Below, in pieces: positions 27,251 to 35,842 of a stretch of DNA of 64,000 bases. The notes beneath the pieces were generated by a model. The model did not search any database, was not told where the DNA came from, and was given only the letters and a program-made list of their open reading frames with translations. Numbering within the stretch: the stretch's first letter is position 1; the number at the start of each line of letters is the position of its first letter. A program made the position numbers and the translations under genes. The DNA comes from Rhodanobacter thiooxydans LCS2 (GTDB lineage Bacteria; Pseudomonadota; Gammaproteobacteria; Xanthomonadales; Rhodanobacteraceae): the NCBI RefSeq assembly GCF_000264375.1, contig NZ_AJXW01000020.1:1-64000 (forward strand), read 5' to 3'.

Positions 27251-29028
27251 GCAGCGGCAGGATCGGTGTGTGGGATGCCGAGAGTCGGCGCGTCTACAAG
27301 CGCCTGCTTGGCTACACCCGGCCTTACTGGGCAGTGGGCCTGATCGCACTGGTCGGCATGGCGGTGGACGGCGGTGGCCTGGCGGTTTTCACCAACCTGC
27401 TCAGGCCGATGTTCGACGAGCTGTTTCTGAACAAGGATCCGTACCTGATTTTCTGGATGCCGATCTGGATCCTGGCCATCTTCGCGATTCGCGGCATCGG
27501 CACTTTCGTCAGCAGCTACGGCATCTCCTACATCGGACGCAACATCGTGCAGGCGATACAGCACGACGTGTTTGCCTCCTATCTGCGCCTGCCGGCGACC
27601 TTCTTCGGCCGCGAGCCGTCCGGCCAGCAGATTTCCCGCATCACCTATACCAGCGAACAGGTCGCCTCGGCCTCGACCGATGCGGTGAAGATCGCGGTGA
27701 CCGAAGGCGTCACCGTGATCGGCATGTTCTACGTGATGTTGCACAACAGTGCCTACCTCACGCTGGCGCTGCTGGTAATGATCCCGGCGATCATGCTGAT
27801 CGCCACCGTGGTCAGTCGGCGCTACCGGCAGATCAGCCGGCGCATCCAGGGCAGCATGGGTTCGGTCACCGGTACGGTGGAGGAATCGGTCGGTGCCCAT
27901 CGCGAGGTGCGCATCTACGGCGGCCAGCAGCATGAAGCGACCCGTTTCGACGAGGTCACCCATCGCGCGCGCCGGCTCAACCTGAAGATTGCGGCAACCA
28001 ATGCCAGCTCGAGCACCGCGATCCAGACGGTGGCGGCGTTCGCGCTCGCGGTGCTGGTGTTCCTGGGCACGCGGCCGGGTGTCATCGATCAGATTTCTTC
28101 GGGCGTTTTCATCGCCGTGCTCACCGCGATGGGCGCCATGATGCCGTCACTGAAGCGTCTGGCCACCGTACAGGCGAACATCCAGCGAGGGATCTCCGCG
28201 GCGGAGGATCTGTTCGAGGTCATCGACATGCCACCGGAGCTCGACCAAGGCTCGCGCGAGCTGGTGCGTACGCGTGGCGATCTGCGCTTCCAGGATGTGC
28301 GCCTGACTTACCCGAGCAATGATTTCGAGGCGCTGCGTGGCGTCGACCTGCATTGCGCGCCCGGTACGGTGACCGCCCTGGTCGGCCGCTCCGGCAGCGG
28401 CAAGAGCAGCCTGGCCAGCCTGCTGCCGCGCTTCTACGAGCCCAGCGCCGGGCGCATCGTGCTGGACGGTGAGGACTACCGGGAGTACACGCTGGCCTCA
28501 CTACGCCGGCAGATTGCCTGGGTCGGGCAAAGCGTGGTGCTGTTCGACGACACCGTGGCCAACAACATCGCCTACGGCGAGCTGGCAGGGGCCAGCGAGG
28601 CGGACATCGTGGCCGCCGCCGAGGCGGCGAACGCGATGGAGTTCATCGCGCGCCTGCCACAGGGCATCCACACGCCGATCGGGCAGAGCGGCAACACGCT
28701 ATCCGGCGGACAGCGCCAGCGCATCGCGATCGCCCGCGCGATCCTCAAGAACGCGCCGATCCTGGTGCTGGACGAGGCCACCAGCGCGCTCGATACCGAA
28801 TCGGAGCAGCTGATCCAGCAGGCGCTGCACCGACTGATGCGCGACCGCACCACGCTGGTGATCGCGCACCGCCTGTCCACCGTGGAAGGTGCCGACCAGA
28901 TCGCGGTGATGGAGCAGGGCCGCATCATCGAGCGCGGCACGCACGCCGAGCTGGTCGCGCTGGACGGACAGTACGCTGCGCTGCACCGGATGCAGTTCCA
29001 CGATGCGATCAACCAGGGCAGCGACTGA
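27247..29028 (+). CDS. msbA: Lipid A export ATP-binding/permease MsbA
   Basis: ABC transporter flipping core lipid A-oligosaccharide across the inner membrane, 593 residues: six helices then an ATPase domain. Walker A GRSGSGKSS, signature NTLSGGQRQRIAIARAIL, Walker B ILVLDEATSALD and H-loop VIAHRLST are intact; GREPSGQQISRITYTSEQV in the membrane domain is MsbA-like. Starts with GTG overlapping exbD. lpxK follows 9 bp later, the common msbA-lpxK arrangement. Confidence 0.95.
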   Translation: MSSGRIGVWDAESRRVYKRLLGYTRPYWAVGLIALVGMAVDGGGLAVFTNLLRPMFDELFLNKDPYLIFWMPIWILAIFAIRGIGTFVSSYGISYIGRNIVQAIQHDVFASYLRLPATFFGREPSGQQISRITYTSEQVASASTDAVKIAVTEGVTVIGMFYVMLHNSAYLTLALLVMIPAIMLIATVVSRRYRQISRRIQGSMGSVTGTVEESVGAHREVRIYGGQQHEATRFDEVTHRARRLNLKIAATNASSSTAIQTVAAFALAVLVFLGTRPGVIDQISSGVFIAVLTAMGAMMPSLKRLATVQANIQRGISAAEDLFEVIDMPPELDQGSRELVRTRGDLRFQDVRLTYPSNDFEALRGVDLHCAPGTVTALVGRSGSGKSSLASLLPRFYEPSAGRIVLDGEDYREYTLASLRRQIAWVGQSVVLFDDTVANNIAYGELAGASEADIVAAAEAANAMEFIARLPQGIHTPIGQSGNTLSGGQRQRIAIARAILKNAPILVLDEATSALDTESEQLIQQALHRLMRDRTTLVIAHRLSTVEGADQIAVMEQGRIIERGTHAELVALDGQYAALHRMQFHDAINQGSD

Positions 29029-29037
29029 GGCCATTCC

Positions 29038-30039
29038 ATGGCGCTGATCGACACGCTCGAATCGGCCTGGTACGGCAACGGCCGTGCCCCATGGTGGACG
29101 GCGCCGCTGGCAGCGCTGTACGGCGGCGTGATCCGCCTGCGCGGCACGCTTTACCGGCGCGGCTGGTTGCGCAGCGTGCGTCTGCCGGTGCCGGTGGTGG
29201 TCATCGGCAACCTCACGGTGGGGGGCACTGGCAAGACGCCGTTGACGATCGCGCTGGCCCGCGCCCTGCGCGAGCGCGGTTGCCGGCCCGGCGTGGTCAG
29301 TCGCGGCTACGGCGGCAGCCAGCGCGAACCGCAGCTGCTCGGCGATGCGCCTGACCCGGCGCAGGTCGGCGACGAACCCTGCCTGATCCGTGCCGGCGGC
29401 GTGGCGGTGGCGGTGGGACGCGACCGCCCCGCGGCGGCGCAGCTGCTGCTGGATGCCGGCTGCGACGTGCTGATCGCCGACGACGGCCTGCAGCATTACC
29501 ACCTGGCGCGCGACGTGGAAGTCTGCGTGATCGACGGCGTGCGTCGTTTCGGCAACCGCCGGTTGCTGCCGGCCGGGCCGCTGCGCGAACCGCTGGACCG
29601 GCTGCGCTGCGTCGACCTGCGCGTGTGCAACGGCGGCGTGGCCGAAGCCGGCGAGTATCCGATGCAGTTGCGCGGCGGCGAGGCGGTGGCGCTGGACGGC
29701 GGCCGCACTCAGGCACTGGCGAACTTTGCCGGCCACCGCGTGCACGCGGTGGCGGCGATCGGCAATCCGCGGCGCTTCTTCGACAGCCTGCGCGGGCACG
29801 GCATCGAGGTGATCGGCCACGCGTTCGCCGACCATCACGATTTCGTCGCGGCCGAGCTGGATTTCGGCGATGGCCTGCCGCTGCTGATGACTGACAAGGA
29901 TGCGGTCAAGTGCCGCCGTTTCGCCCGGCCGAACTGGTGGCGGGTGCCGGTGCAGGCGCAGCTGCCGGACGCGTTTTACGCGGAGTTGCTCGAACGGCTG
30001 GACGGTTTGCGCCGCGAAACGGGTTCGCCTGCCACGTAG
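29038..30039 (+). CDS. lpxK: Tetraacyldisaccharide 4'-kinase
   Basis: Kinase adding the 4'-phosphate in lipid A synthesis, 333 residues. P-loop [19 protein letters not shown] follows an N-terminal membrane-associated helix, and [20 protein letters not shown] is the conserved DDGxQH region. The stop lies 64 bp inside the convergent hutI gene, so the two coding regions overlap tail to tail with no terminator between them. Confidence 0.95.
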   Translation: MALIDTLESAWYGNGRAPWWTAPLAALYGGVIRLRGTLYRRGWLRSVRLPVPVVVIGNLTVGGTGKTPLTIALARALRERGCRPGVVSRGYGGSQREPQLLGDAPDPAQVGDEPCLIRAGGVAVAVGRDRPAAAQLLLDAGCDVLIADDGLQHYHLARDVEVCVIDGVRRFGNRRLLPAGPLREPLDRLRCVDLRVCNGGVAEAGEYPMQLRGGEAVALDGGRTQALANFAGHRVHAVAAIGNPRRFFDSLRGHGIEVIGHAFADHHDFVAAELDFGDGLPLLMTDKDAVKCRRFARPNWWRVPVQAQLPDAFYAELLERLDGLRRETGSPAT

Positions 30040-31238
30040 ACCCGGCGCGCCAGGCCGCCGCCGATCCAGTAGCACAGCTCGGCCGGCTGGCGCGCGTTCC
30101 ACGCCACCAGGTCGGCGCGCTGGCCCACCGCCAGCGTGCCCCGATCGTGCAGCCCCAGGGCGCGGGCGGCGTTGACGGTGACCCCGCGCAGCGCTTCTTC
30201 CGGGGTGAGCCGGAACAGCGTGCAGGCCATGCCGGCGGCCAGCCGCAGCGACAGCAGCGGCGAGGTGCCGGGGTTGCAGTCGGTGGCGATCGCGATCGGT
30301 ACGCGCTGTTCGCGCAGCGCCGCGACCGGCGGCAGTTGCGTCTCGCGCAGCGCGTAGAACGCGCCGGGCAGCAGCACCGCGACGGTGCCGGCCTGCGCCA
30401 TGGCGGCGATGCCGACTGCGCTAAGGTGCTCCAGGTGATCGGCCGACAGCCCGCCGAATTCGGCGGCCAGGGCGGCGCCACCCCGGTCGGACAATTGCTC
30501 CGCGTGCAACTTCACCGGCAGGCCGAGCTGCGTCGCGCGCTCGAACACGCGACGGGTTTCCTCGCGGGTGAAGCCGATGCCTTCGCAGAACGCATCGACC
30601 GCATCGACCAGACCTTCGGCGGCGAGCGTGGGCAGCATGCTGTCTGTGACCAGCGCCACGTAGTCGTCGCGCCGCTCGCGGTATTCCGGCGGCAGCGCAT
30701 GCAGGCCGAGGAAGCTGGTGCGTACCGTGAGGCCCAGCTCGCGGCCGAGCCGGCGCGCCACGCGCAGCATGCGGCGCTCGCTGTCCAGGTCCAGCCCGTA
30801 ACCGGACTTGATCTCCAGCGTGGTCACACCGTCGGCGAGCAGTGCGCGGGCGCGTGGTAGCGATTGCGCGAACAACTGCTCCTCGCTGGCGGCGCGGGTG
30901 GCGTTGACGCTGGAGGTGATACCGCCGCCGGCGCGGGCGATGTCCTCGTAGCTGGCGCCGTTCAGGCGCAGCTCGAACTCGTGTGCGCGGTCGCCGCCAA
31001 ATACCAGATGCGTGTGGCAGTCGACCAGCCCCGGCGTGACCAGCGCGCCGTCCAGCGATTCCACTTTCGCGGCGAGTGCGGCCGGGGCGTCCGGCAGATC
31101 GCCCTGCCGGCCGACCCAGGCGATACGGCCGTGGTGCAGCGCGATCGCACCTTGCTCGATCAGGCCGTATGGCGCGTCGCCGGCGAATGTGGCCAGGGTG
31201 GCGTTGAGCAGCAGTCGATCCCAGCGTGGTTCGTTCAT
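29976..31238 (-). CDS. hutI: Imidazolonepropionase
   Basis: Third enzyme of histidine degradation: hydrolyses 4-imidazolone-5-propanoate to N-formimino-L-glutamate. Amidohydrolase of 420 residues with metal-binding [36 protein letters not shown] and [13 protein letters not shown]. The C-terminus ends in a Ser/Arg-rich tail ([13 protein letters not shown]) that is encoded opposite lpxK and looks like a recent extension. It is not in an operon with hutU or hutF, which lie elsewhere in the window. Confidence 0.94.
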   Translation of the reverse strand: MNEPRWDRLLLNATLATFAGDAPYGLIEQGAIALHHGRIAWVGRQGDLPDAPAALAAKVESLDGALVTPGLVDCHTHLVFGGDRAHEFELRLNGASYEDIARAGGGITSSVNATRAASEEQLFAQSLPRARALLADGVTTLEIKSGYGLDLDSERRMLRVARRLGRELGLTVRTSFLGLHALPPEYRERRDDYVALVTDSMLPTLAAEGLVDAVDAFCEGIGFTREETRRVFERATQLGLPVKLHAEQLSDRGGAALAAEFGGLSADHLEHLSAVGIAAMAQAGTVAVLLPGAFYALRETQLPPVAALREQRVPIAIATDCNPGTSPLLSLRLAAGMACTLFRLTPEEALRGVTVNAARALGLHDRGTLAVGQRADLVAWNARQPAELCYWIGGGLARRVYVAGEPVSRRKPSSRSSNSA

Positions 31239-31420
31239 GGCGTCCCGGTTCCGCGTGGGTGATGGAGTGATCGCGAGAGGCTTGCGGCCATGGCGCGATT
31301 ATCGCAGACCGCGTATCCATCTGTAGAAGCCCGCCCGCGGGCGATGCTTTGGCTTGTCTTCGCGTCCGGAGCGAGGAGCTTTCAGAGCAAAAGCTTTCGT
31401 CCTCCTACGGAGGGCGAGTC

Positions 31421-31978
31421 ACTTTCTCTCGCTTGCCCGAGAGAAAGTAACCAAAGAGAGGGCCCCCCCGCTCGGCGCTTGCCGCCCATCCATGGGCGGC
31501 AAGTCCGTGAGCCGGGGCCGGGCTTTTCGACAGCACATCCATGTGCTGTCGAAAAGGAACCGACATCCTGTCGGTTCCCGCTGCGCGGCCTGTCGTCCCC
31601 GACTCACCGCCGCGCAAGGGACCCCGGGTAGAGCAGCGGGCCATCCTGGCCCGCACTCGGTGGAAAAGCGGAAGGCCGAAGCAGCAGCAAGGCATTGCCT
31701 TGCGGTTGCTCTGCTCTTGATCTGGCTCTTCTGAAAAGTACGCGCAGGATGCGCGTCGCTCTACCCGGGGTCCCCTCTGCAGCGGCGGGCGGGCGGAGGA
31801 AAAGCCCGAAGGGTGGTTCGCATGGATGCGAACCAGTTTGGCGTCAGGGCAGGATGCCCTGTCGACAAACCCCGTAGCCCGACCGCGAACCTTGTGGGCA
31901 GGATGCCCACAAGGCGCGTAAGCGGGGTGGCCTTTCTCTTGGGTTACTTTCTCTTTGGCCACGCAAAGAGAAAGTAAC
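31421..31978. repeat. 558-bp nested palindrome: mirrored array of about eleven hairpins
   Basis: An intergenic block between hutI and the GNAT-nitrilase gene. Outer hairpins at 31421-31448 and 31943-31978 share the stem text ACTTTCTCT. Inside are hairpins at 31478-31503, 31523-31556, 31556-31578, 31636-31654, 31687-31703, 31740-31756, 31815-31834, 31845-31861 and 31890-31914. A 17-bp perfect inverted repeat (31618-31634 with 31758-31774) surrounds the centre at about 31696. Left-side loops read TCC or TCCA; right-side loops read GGA or TGGA. Hairpin centres on the two sides mirror each other to within 1 bp. No convincing protein is encoded. Confidence 0.9.
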
Positions 31979-32097
31979 TCGGTCGCCGAAGGCGATCGAC
32001 CGCTTTTGATTTTGAATGCCGCGAGAGCAAGAGCATCGCGCACGACCGAAGGAGGTCCCTTGCGGACAAGGTGCGCCCTTGCAGCCACCACGTCGGG

Positions 32098-33657
32098 TCA
32101 GCGCGGCCGCCAGCGCGTCTCGTACAGGTCGAAGCGACGGTCCTTGAGGTTCTGTACCGCGCCGGCGTTGCGCGCGCTGGCCAGGCTTTCCAGGCGCAGG
32201 TCGGCGAACAGCACGGTCTCGATGTTCGGCGTGGAGTCCGCGGCGATGCCATCGCGTGCGAACGGGAAGTCGCTGGGCGTGAGGATGCAGCTCTGGCCGT
32301 ACTGGATGTCGAAGTTGTTCACGCCGGGCAGGTTGCCCACGTTGCCCGACAGCACCACGTAGCACTGGTTCTCGATCGCCCGCGCCTGCGCGCAGTAGCG
32401 CACCCGCAGATAGCCCTCGCGCACGTCGGTGCAGAACGGCACGAACAGGATCAGCGCGCCCTGGTCGATCAGGTAGCGTGCCACCTCGGGGAACTCGGCG
32501 TCGTAGCAGATCATCACCCCGATCGGGCCACAGTCGGTCTGCACCGTGGCCGCGCTGTCGCCGCCGGTGATGTTCCACACGTTGCGCTCGCTCGGCGTGG
32601 GGTGCAGCTTCTCGCGCTCGTGGATGGAACCATCGCGCAGGCACACGTAGCAGACGTTGTGGATGTCACCGTTGGCCTGCTCGGTGGGATGCGTGCCGGC
32701 GATGATGTTGATGTTGTAATGGACGGCCAGACGGCTGAACAGTTCCTTCACCTGCGGCGTGTACTGGCTCAGCTTGCGGATCGACTCCACCGGCGACAGC
32801 TCGGTGTTCTCGATCGACAGCAGCTGCAACGTGATCAGCTCGGGGAAGGTGACGAAGTCGGCGCTGTAGTCGGCGGCGATGTCGGTGAAATACTCGACCT
32901 GGGTGGCGAATTCCTCGAACGACTTGATCCGCCGCTGCTGGTACTGCACCGAGGCCACCCGCACCGAGTCGGGCAGCAGCCGCGCCGAGGTGATCGACGG
33001 GATGTCGGGCTGATCGAGCAGTTGCGGATTGCGCCAGGCCAGGTGTACGGCGTAGCCCAGCGATTCGTGGTCGGACGGTACATAGGCGCGCAGCACGCCG
33101 ATCACCTCGAAATCGTTGGCCAGCTGGAAGCTCAGCGTCTGGTCGCGGCGCCTGCCTTCTACCACGGCCTGCACGTAGGCCTCGGCGCTGCCGTAGCGCG
33201 CCATGTTCCGCGCCAGCCCCGGGATGCGCCCGCCGAACACGATGCCGCGCAGCTTGAGGTCGACGCACAGCCGCTTGCGCGCGCGGTACAGCCGCTGGCC
33301 GATGCGCATGCCGCGGTAGGCCGGGTGCACCACCACTTCCATGCCATACAGCCAGTTGCCGTCCGGCTTGTGGCGTGAGGCCATGCCGCCGCCGGTGATC
33401 TGCATCCAGGTGTGGGGACTGAGCGCGGCGGCCTCGTCGATGCGGAAGGTGGCGCAGTAGCCCACGATCACACCTTCGTACTCGACCACGAACTGGCCTT
33501 CCGGGAAGTGTGTCTGTTGCGAACGCAGCATCTCCGCCGAGTGGCCCCATTCGGGCGTGTAGATCCGCGCAGTGAGCTCCACCAGGGCCGGCACGTCGGT
33601 CGGAGTGGCCAGGCGCAGCCGCAGTTTCGGGGTGTTTTCGCTGGTCTTCCGGGTCAT
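32098..33657 (-). CDS. GNAT acetyltransferase - carbon-nitrogen hydrolase fusion
   Basis: Two-domain protein of 519 residues. Residues about 12-200 form a GNAT acetyltransferase (EGVIVGYCATFRI, EVVVHPAYRGMRIGQRLY). Residues about 225-510 form a nitrilase-superfamily amidohydrolase with the catalytic Glu in TFPELITLQLL, the Lys in REKLHPTPSE and the Cys in VMICYDAEFPE. The fusion is a known family (annotated as bifunctional GNAT/carbon-nitrogen hydrolase) but its substrate is unknown. The start is the Met of MTRKTSENTP, 93 bp from the divergent hutF, which could hint at amino-acid catabolism. Confidence 0.92.
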   Translation of the reverse strand: MTRKTSENTPKLRLRLATPTDVPALVELTARIYTPEWGHSAEMLRSQQTHFPEGQFVVEYEGVIVGYCATFRIDEAAALSPHTWMQITGGGMASRHKPDGNWLYGMEVVVHPAYRGMRIGQRLYRARKRLCVDLKLRGIVFGGRIPGLARNMARYGSAEAYVQAVVEGRRRDQTLSFQLANDFEVIGVLRAYVPSDHESLGYAVHLAWRNPQLLDQPDIPSITSARLLPDSVRVASVQYQQRRIKSFEEFATQVEYFTDIAADYSADFVTFPELITLQLLSIENTELSPVESIRKLSQYTPQVKELFSRLAVHYNINIIAGTHPTEQANGDIHNVCYVCLRDGSIHEREKLHPTPSERNVWNITGGDSAATVQTDCGPIGVMICYDAEFPEVARYLIDQGALILFVPFCTDVREGYLRVRYCAQARAIENQCYVVLSGNVGNLPGVNNFDIQYGQSCILTPSDFPFARDGIAADSTPNIETVLFADLRLESLASARNAGAVQNLKDRRFDLYETRWRPR

Positions 33658-33750
33658 CGCCCGATTATGCCCGGCCCGGTCGATGGCGCAGGTGAAAGGG
33701 ATTTCACGCGGCCGGTTACACTGCGCGCATCGTGCACGGGAGTCAGACCG

Positions 33751-35187
33751 ATGAGTGACAGCGCCGCCATTGCCCAGTTCAAGGCCGACCACCTGTGGCA
33801 GGCGCATGGCTGGCAGGCCGATGCGACTTTCGGCGTGGCCGCCGACGGGCGCCTGCTGACGCCGACCGACGCGCCCGTCGAGACGCTGGGCCGCTGGGTG
33901 CTGCCGGGCATGCCGAACCTGCATTCGCACGCGTTCCAGCGCGCGATGGCCGGCCTGGCTGAGCGACGCGGACATGCTGGTGCGATCTTCCCTGATCGCG
34001 AAGATCAGAAAGCGGCGGCCCCTGGCCGCACTCCTCAAAAAAGCGAGGACAACTTCTGGAGCTGGCGCGAGACGATGTACGCATTCGCCGCCACGATCGG
34101 CCCGGACGAACTGCAGGCGATCGCCGCCCAGCTCTACGTGGAGATGCTCAAGGCTGGCTACACCAGCGTCTGCGAGTTCCACTATCTGCACCACCAGCCG
34201 GACGGCACACCGTACGCGCCGCCGGAGGCGATGTCGCTGGCGCTGATCGAGGCGGCGCGTGAGGCCGGCATCGGCCTGACCCTGCTGCCGGTGCTGTACA
34301 TGAGCGGCGGTTTCGATGGCCGTGCGCTGAGTGCGCGCCAGCGCCGCTTCGGCCACGCGGTCGATGCCTGGCTGCGCCTGCTGGAAACGCTGCGCCGGCA
34401 GCAGAGCGATGAGGTGAGCGTGGGCATCGCGCTGCATTCGCTGCGCGCGGTGCCGGAGCCGGCGCTGCGCGAGGTGCTGGCCAGCGAGCTGGCGGCCAGC
34501 GGGCCGATCCACATCCACATCGCCGAGCAGGTCGGCGAAGTGCAGGACTGCCTGGCCACCCGCGGCGCGCGGCCGGTGGAATGGCTGTTCGATCACGCCG
34601 CGGTCGACGCGCGCTGGTGCCTGGTCCACGCCACCCACCTGACTGCGGCGGAAACCGCGCAGCTGGCGCGCAGCGGCGCGGTGGCCGGGCTGTGCCCGAC
34701 CACCGAGGCGAACCTGGGCGACGGCCTGTTCCCGCTGGCCGACTACCTCGACGCCGGCGGCGCGCTCGGCATCGGCTCGGATTCGCACATCTCGATCTCG
34801 CCGGTGGAAGAACTGCGCTGGCTGGAATATGGCCAGCGCCTGGCCACCCGTCACCGCAACATCGCCGCGCGGCGCGAGGGCGACAGCGTGGGCGAGACGC
34901 TGTGGCGCGCCGCGCTGCGCGGCGGCGCCCGGGCCGCGGGGCGATCGCTCGGCGAACTGCGCGCCGACGCGCGCGCCGACCTGATCGTGCTGGACGACGC
35001 TTCGCCGCTGCTGGCCGCACGCGACGCCCGCTCGGCGCTGGACAGCTTCCTGTTCGCCGGCAACACGCCGCTGGTGCGCGACGTGATGGTGGGCGGGCGC
35101 TGGCAGGTGCGCGGTTTCCGCCATCGCGACGAGGAGCGCATCGCGGCGCGTTACCGCAGCGTGGTGGCGCGGCTGGCGGGCGGCTGA
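33751..35187 (+). CDS. hutF: Formimidoylglutamate deiminase, with internal repeat insertion
   Basis: Deiminates N-formimino-L-glutamate to N-formyl-L-glutamate in the five-step histidine pathway. The 478-residue amidohydrolase has MPNLHSHAFQRAMAGLAERR, HIHIAEQVGEVQDC, CLVHATHL and IGSDSHISISPVEELR. Between LAERRG and SEDNFWSWRETMY there are about 23 extra residues (HAGAIFPDREDQKAAAPG and following) encoded by palindromic DNA; relatives have only a few residues here as I recall the family. The frame is kept open, so the enzyme may still work with an enlarged loop. Confidence 0.92.
   Translation: MSDSAAIAQFKADHLWQAHGWQADATFGVAADGRLLTPTDAPVETLGRWVLPGMPNLHSHAFQRAMAGLAERRGHAGAIFPDREDQKAAAPGRTPQKSEDNFWSWRETMYAFAATIGPDELQAIAAQLYVEMLKAGYTSVCEFHYLHHQPDGTPYAPPEAMSLALIEAAREAGIGLTLLPVLYMSGGFDGRALSARQRRFGHAVDAWLRLLETLRRQQSDEVSVGIALHSLRAVPEPALREVLASELAASGPIHIHIAEQVGEVQDCLATRGARPVEWLFDHAAVDARWCLVHATHLTAAETAQLARSGAVAGLCPTTEANLGDGLFPLADYLDAGGALGIGSDSHISISPVEELRWLEYGQRLATRHRNIAARREGDSVGETLWRAALRGGARAAGRSLGELRADARADLIVLDDASPLLAARDARSALDSFLFAGNTPLVRDVMVGGRWQVRGFRHRDEERIAARYRSVVARLAGG
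33970..34040 (+). repeat. Palindromic repeat inserted in frame within hutF
   Basis: About 70 bp containing two hairpins: GATCTTC/GAAGATC (33984-33990 with 34000-34006) and GCGGCC/GGCCGC (34015-34020 with 34024-34029, loop CCT), then CTCCTCAAAAAAG. It encodes a low-complexity stretch absent from the conserved HutF core. The length is a multiple of three, so the reading frame is preserved. Exact ends are estimated. Confidence 0.6.
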
Positions 35188-35296
35188 TCCGGCCCGGTTC
35201 CGGCCTATGTCCCGGCACGCGCGATTGGGCTAGATTGCGCTGGCCGTACGCGCCGTCGCCGTCGGCGGTTTCCGAAACCACCAAGGGGAGAGTCCC

Positions 35297-35701
35297 ATGC
35301 AAGCTTCTACCGATCTGGGCAAGCTGGTGCTTCGTGTCGTGCTGGGTGTGTTGATCCTGTTTCATGGGGTGTCCAAGCTGATCCACGGACCGGGCTACGT
35401 CATCGGCGTGGTGGCCGGAGCCGGCCTGCCGTCGTTCGTGGCCTACGGCGCATACGTGGGCGAGGTGGTGGCGCCGTTGCTGCTGCTGGTCGGGTACTGG
35501 ACGCGGGCCGGTGCGCTGATCATCGTGGTCAACATGCTGTTTGCGATCGGACTGGTGCATATGGGCCAGCTCGCCACGCTGGCCGACACCGGCGGCTGGA
35601 CGCTGGAACTGCAGGGCATGTTCCTCGGCACCGCGCTGGCGATCATGCTGCTCGGTGCGGGCCGCTACAGCCTCGGCGGCAATCACGGACGCTGGAACTG
35701 A
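35297..35701 (+). CDS. DoxX family membrane protein
   Basis: Four-helix inner-membrane protein of 134 residues. LVLRVVLGVLILFHGVSKLI and GYVGEVVAPLLLLVGYWTR-like segments (here YGAYVGEVVAPLLLLVGYWT) are typical of DoxX. Family members are linked to thiosulfate/quinone or redox functions but no specific substrate can be inferred. AAGGGGAG provides the ribosome site; a good terminator follows. It appears to be monocistronic. Confidence 0.88.
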   Translation: MQASTDLGKLVLRVVLGVLILFHGVSKLIHGPGYVIGVVAGAGLPSFVAYGAYVGEVVAPLLLLVGYWTRAGALIIVVNMLFAIGLVHMGQLATLADTGGWTLELQGMFLGTALAIMLLGAGRYSLGGNHGRWN

Positions 35702-35731
35702 GCGGACTTCCATCCGCCATCGTTTGACCGG

Positions 35732-35757
35732 AACGCCCGCCTGCAACGGCGGGCGTT
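35732..35757 (+). terminator. Terminator after the doxX-like gene
   Basis: Perfect 10-bp stem AACGCCCGCC / GGCGGGCGTT with a 6-nt loop, followed by TTCGT. It begins 31 bp after the stop. Confidence 0.75.
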
Positions 35758-35842
35758 TCGTATGCGCTCCCGTGGTCGTGCCCGGGTGCTTCGCAGGCGC
35801 GGCACGATTTGCCACACTCGACGTTTGGCCCGATGGCACCGC

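Noticed and set aside
29976-30481. Minus-strand alternative frame within hutI
   Set aside because: It is a shifted shadow of hutI with no conserved motif.
31421-31978. A CRISPR array
   Set aside because: There is no repeated direct unit with spacers; the repeats are inverted hairpins with different stems, and no cas gene is nearby.
31354-32091. Overlapping open frames on both strands in the hutI-nitrilase spacer
   Set aside because: They run across the hairpin array, consist mostly of Arg, Ser, Pro and His, and have no protein-like pattern; the DNA is explained by the palindromic structure.
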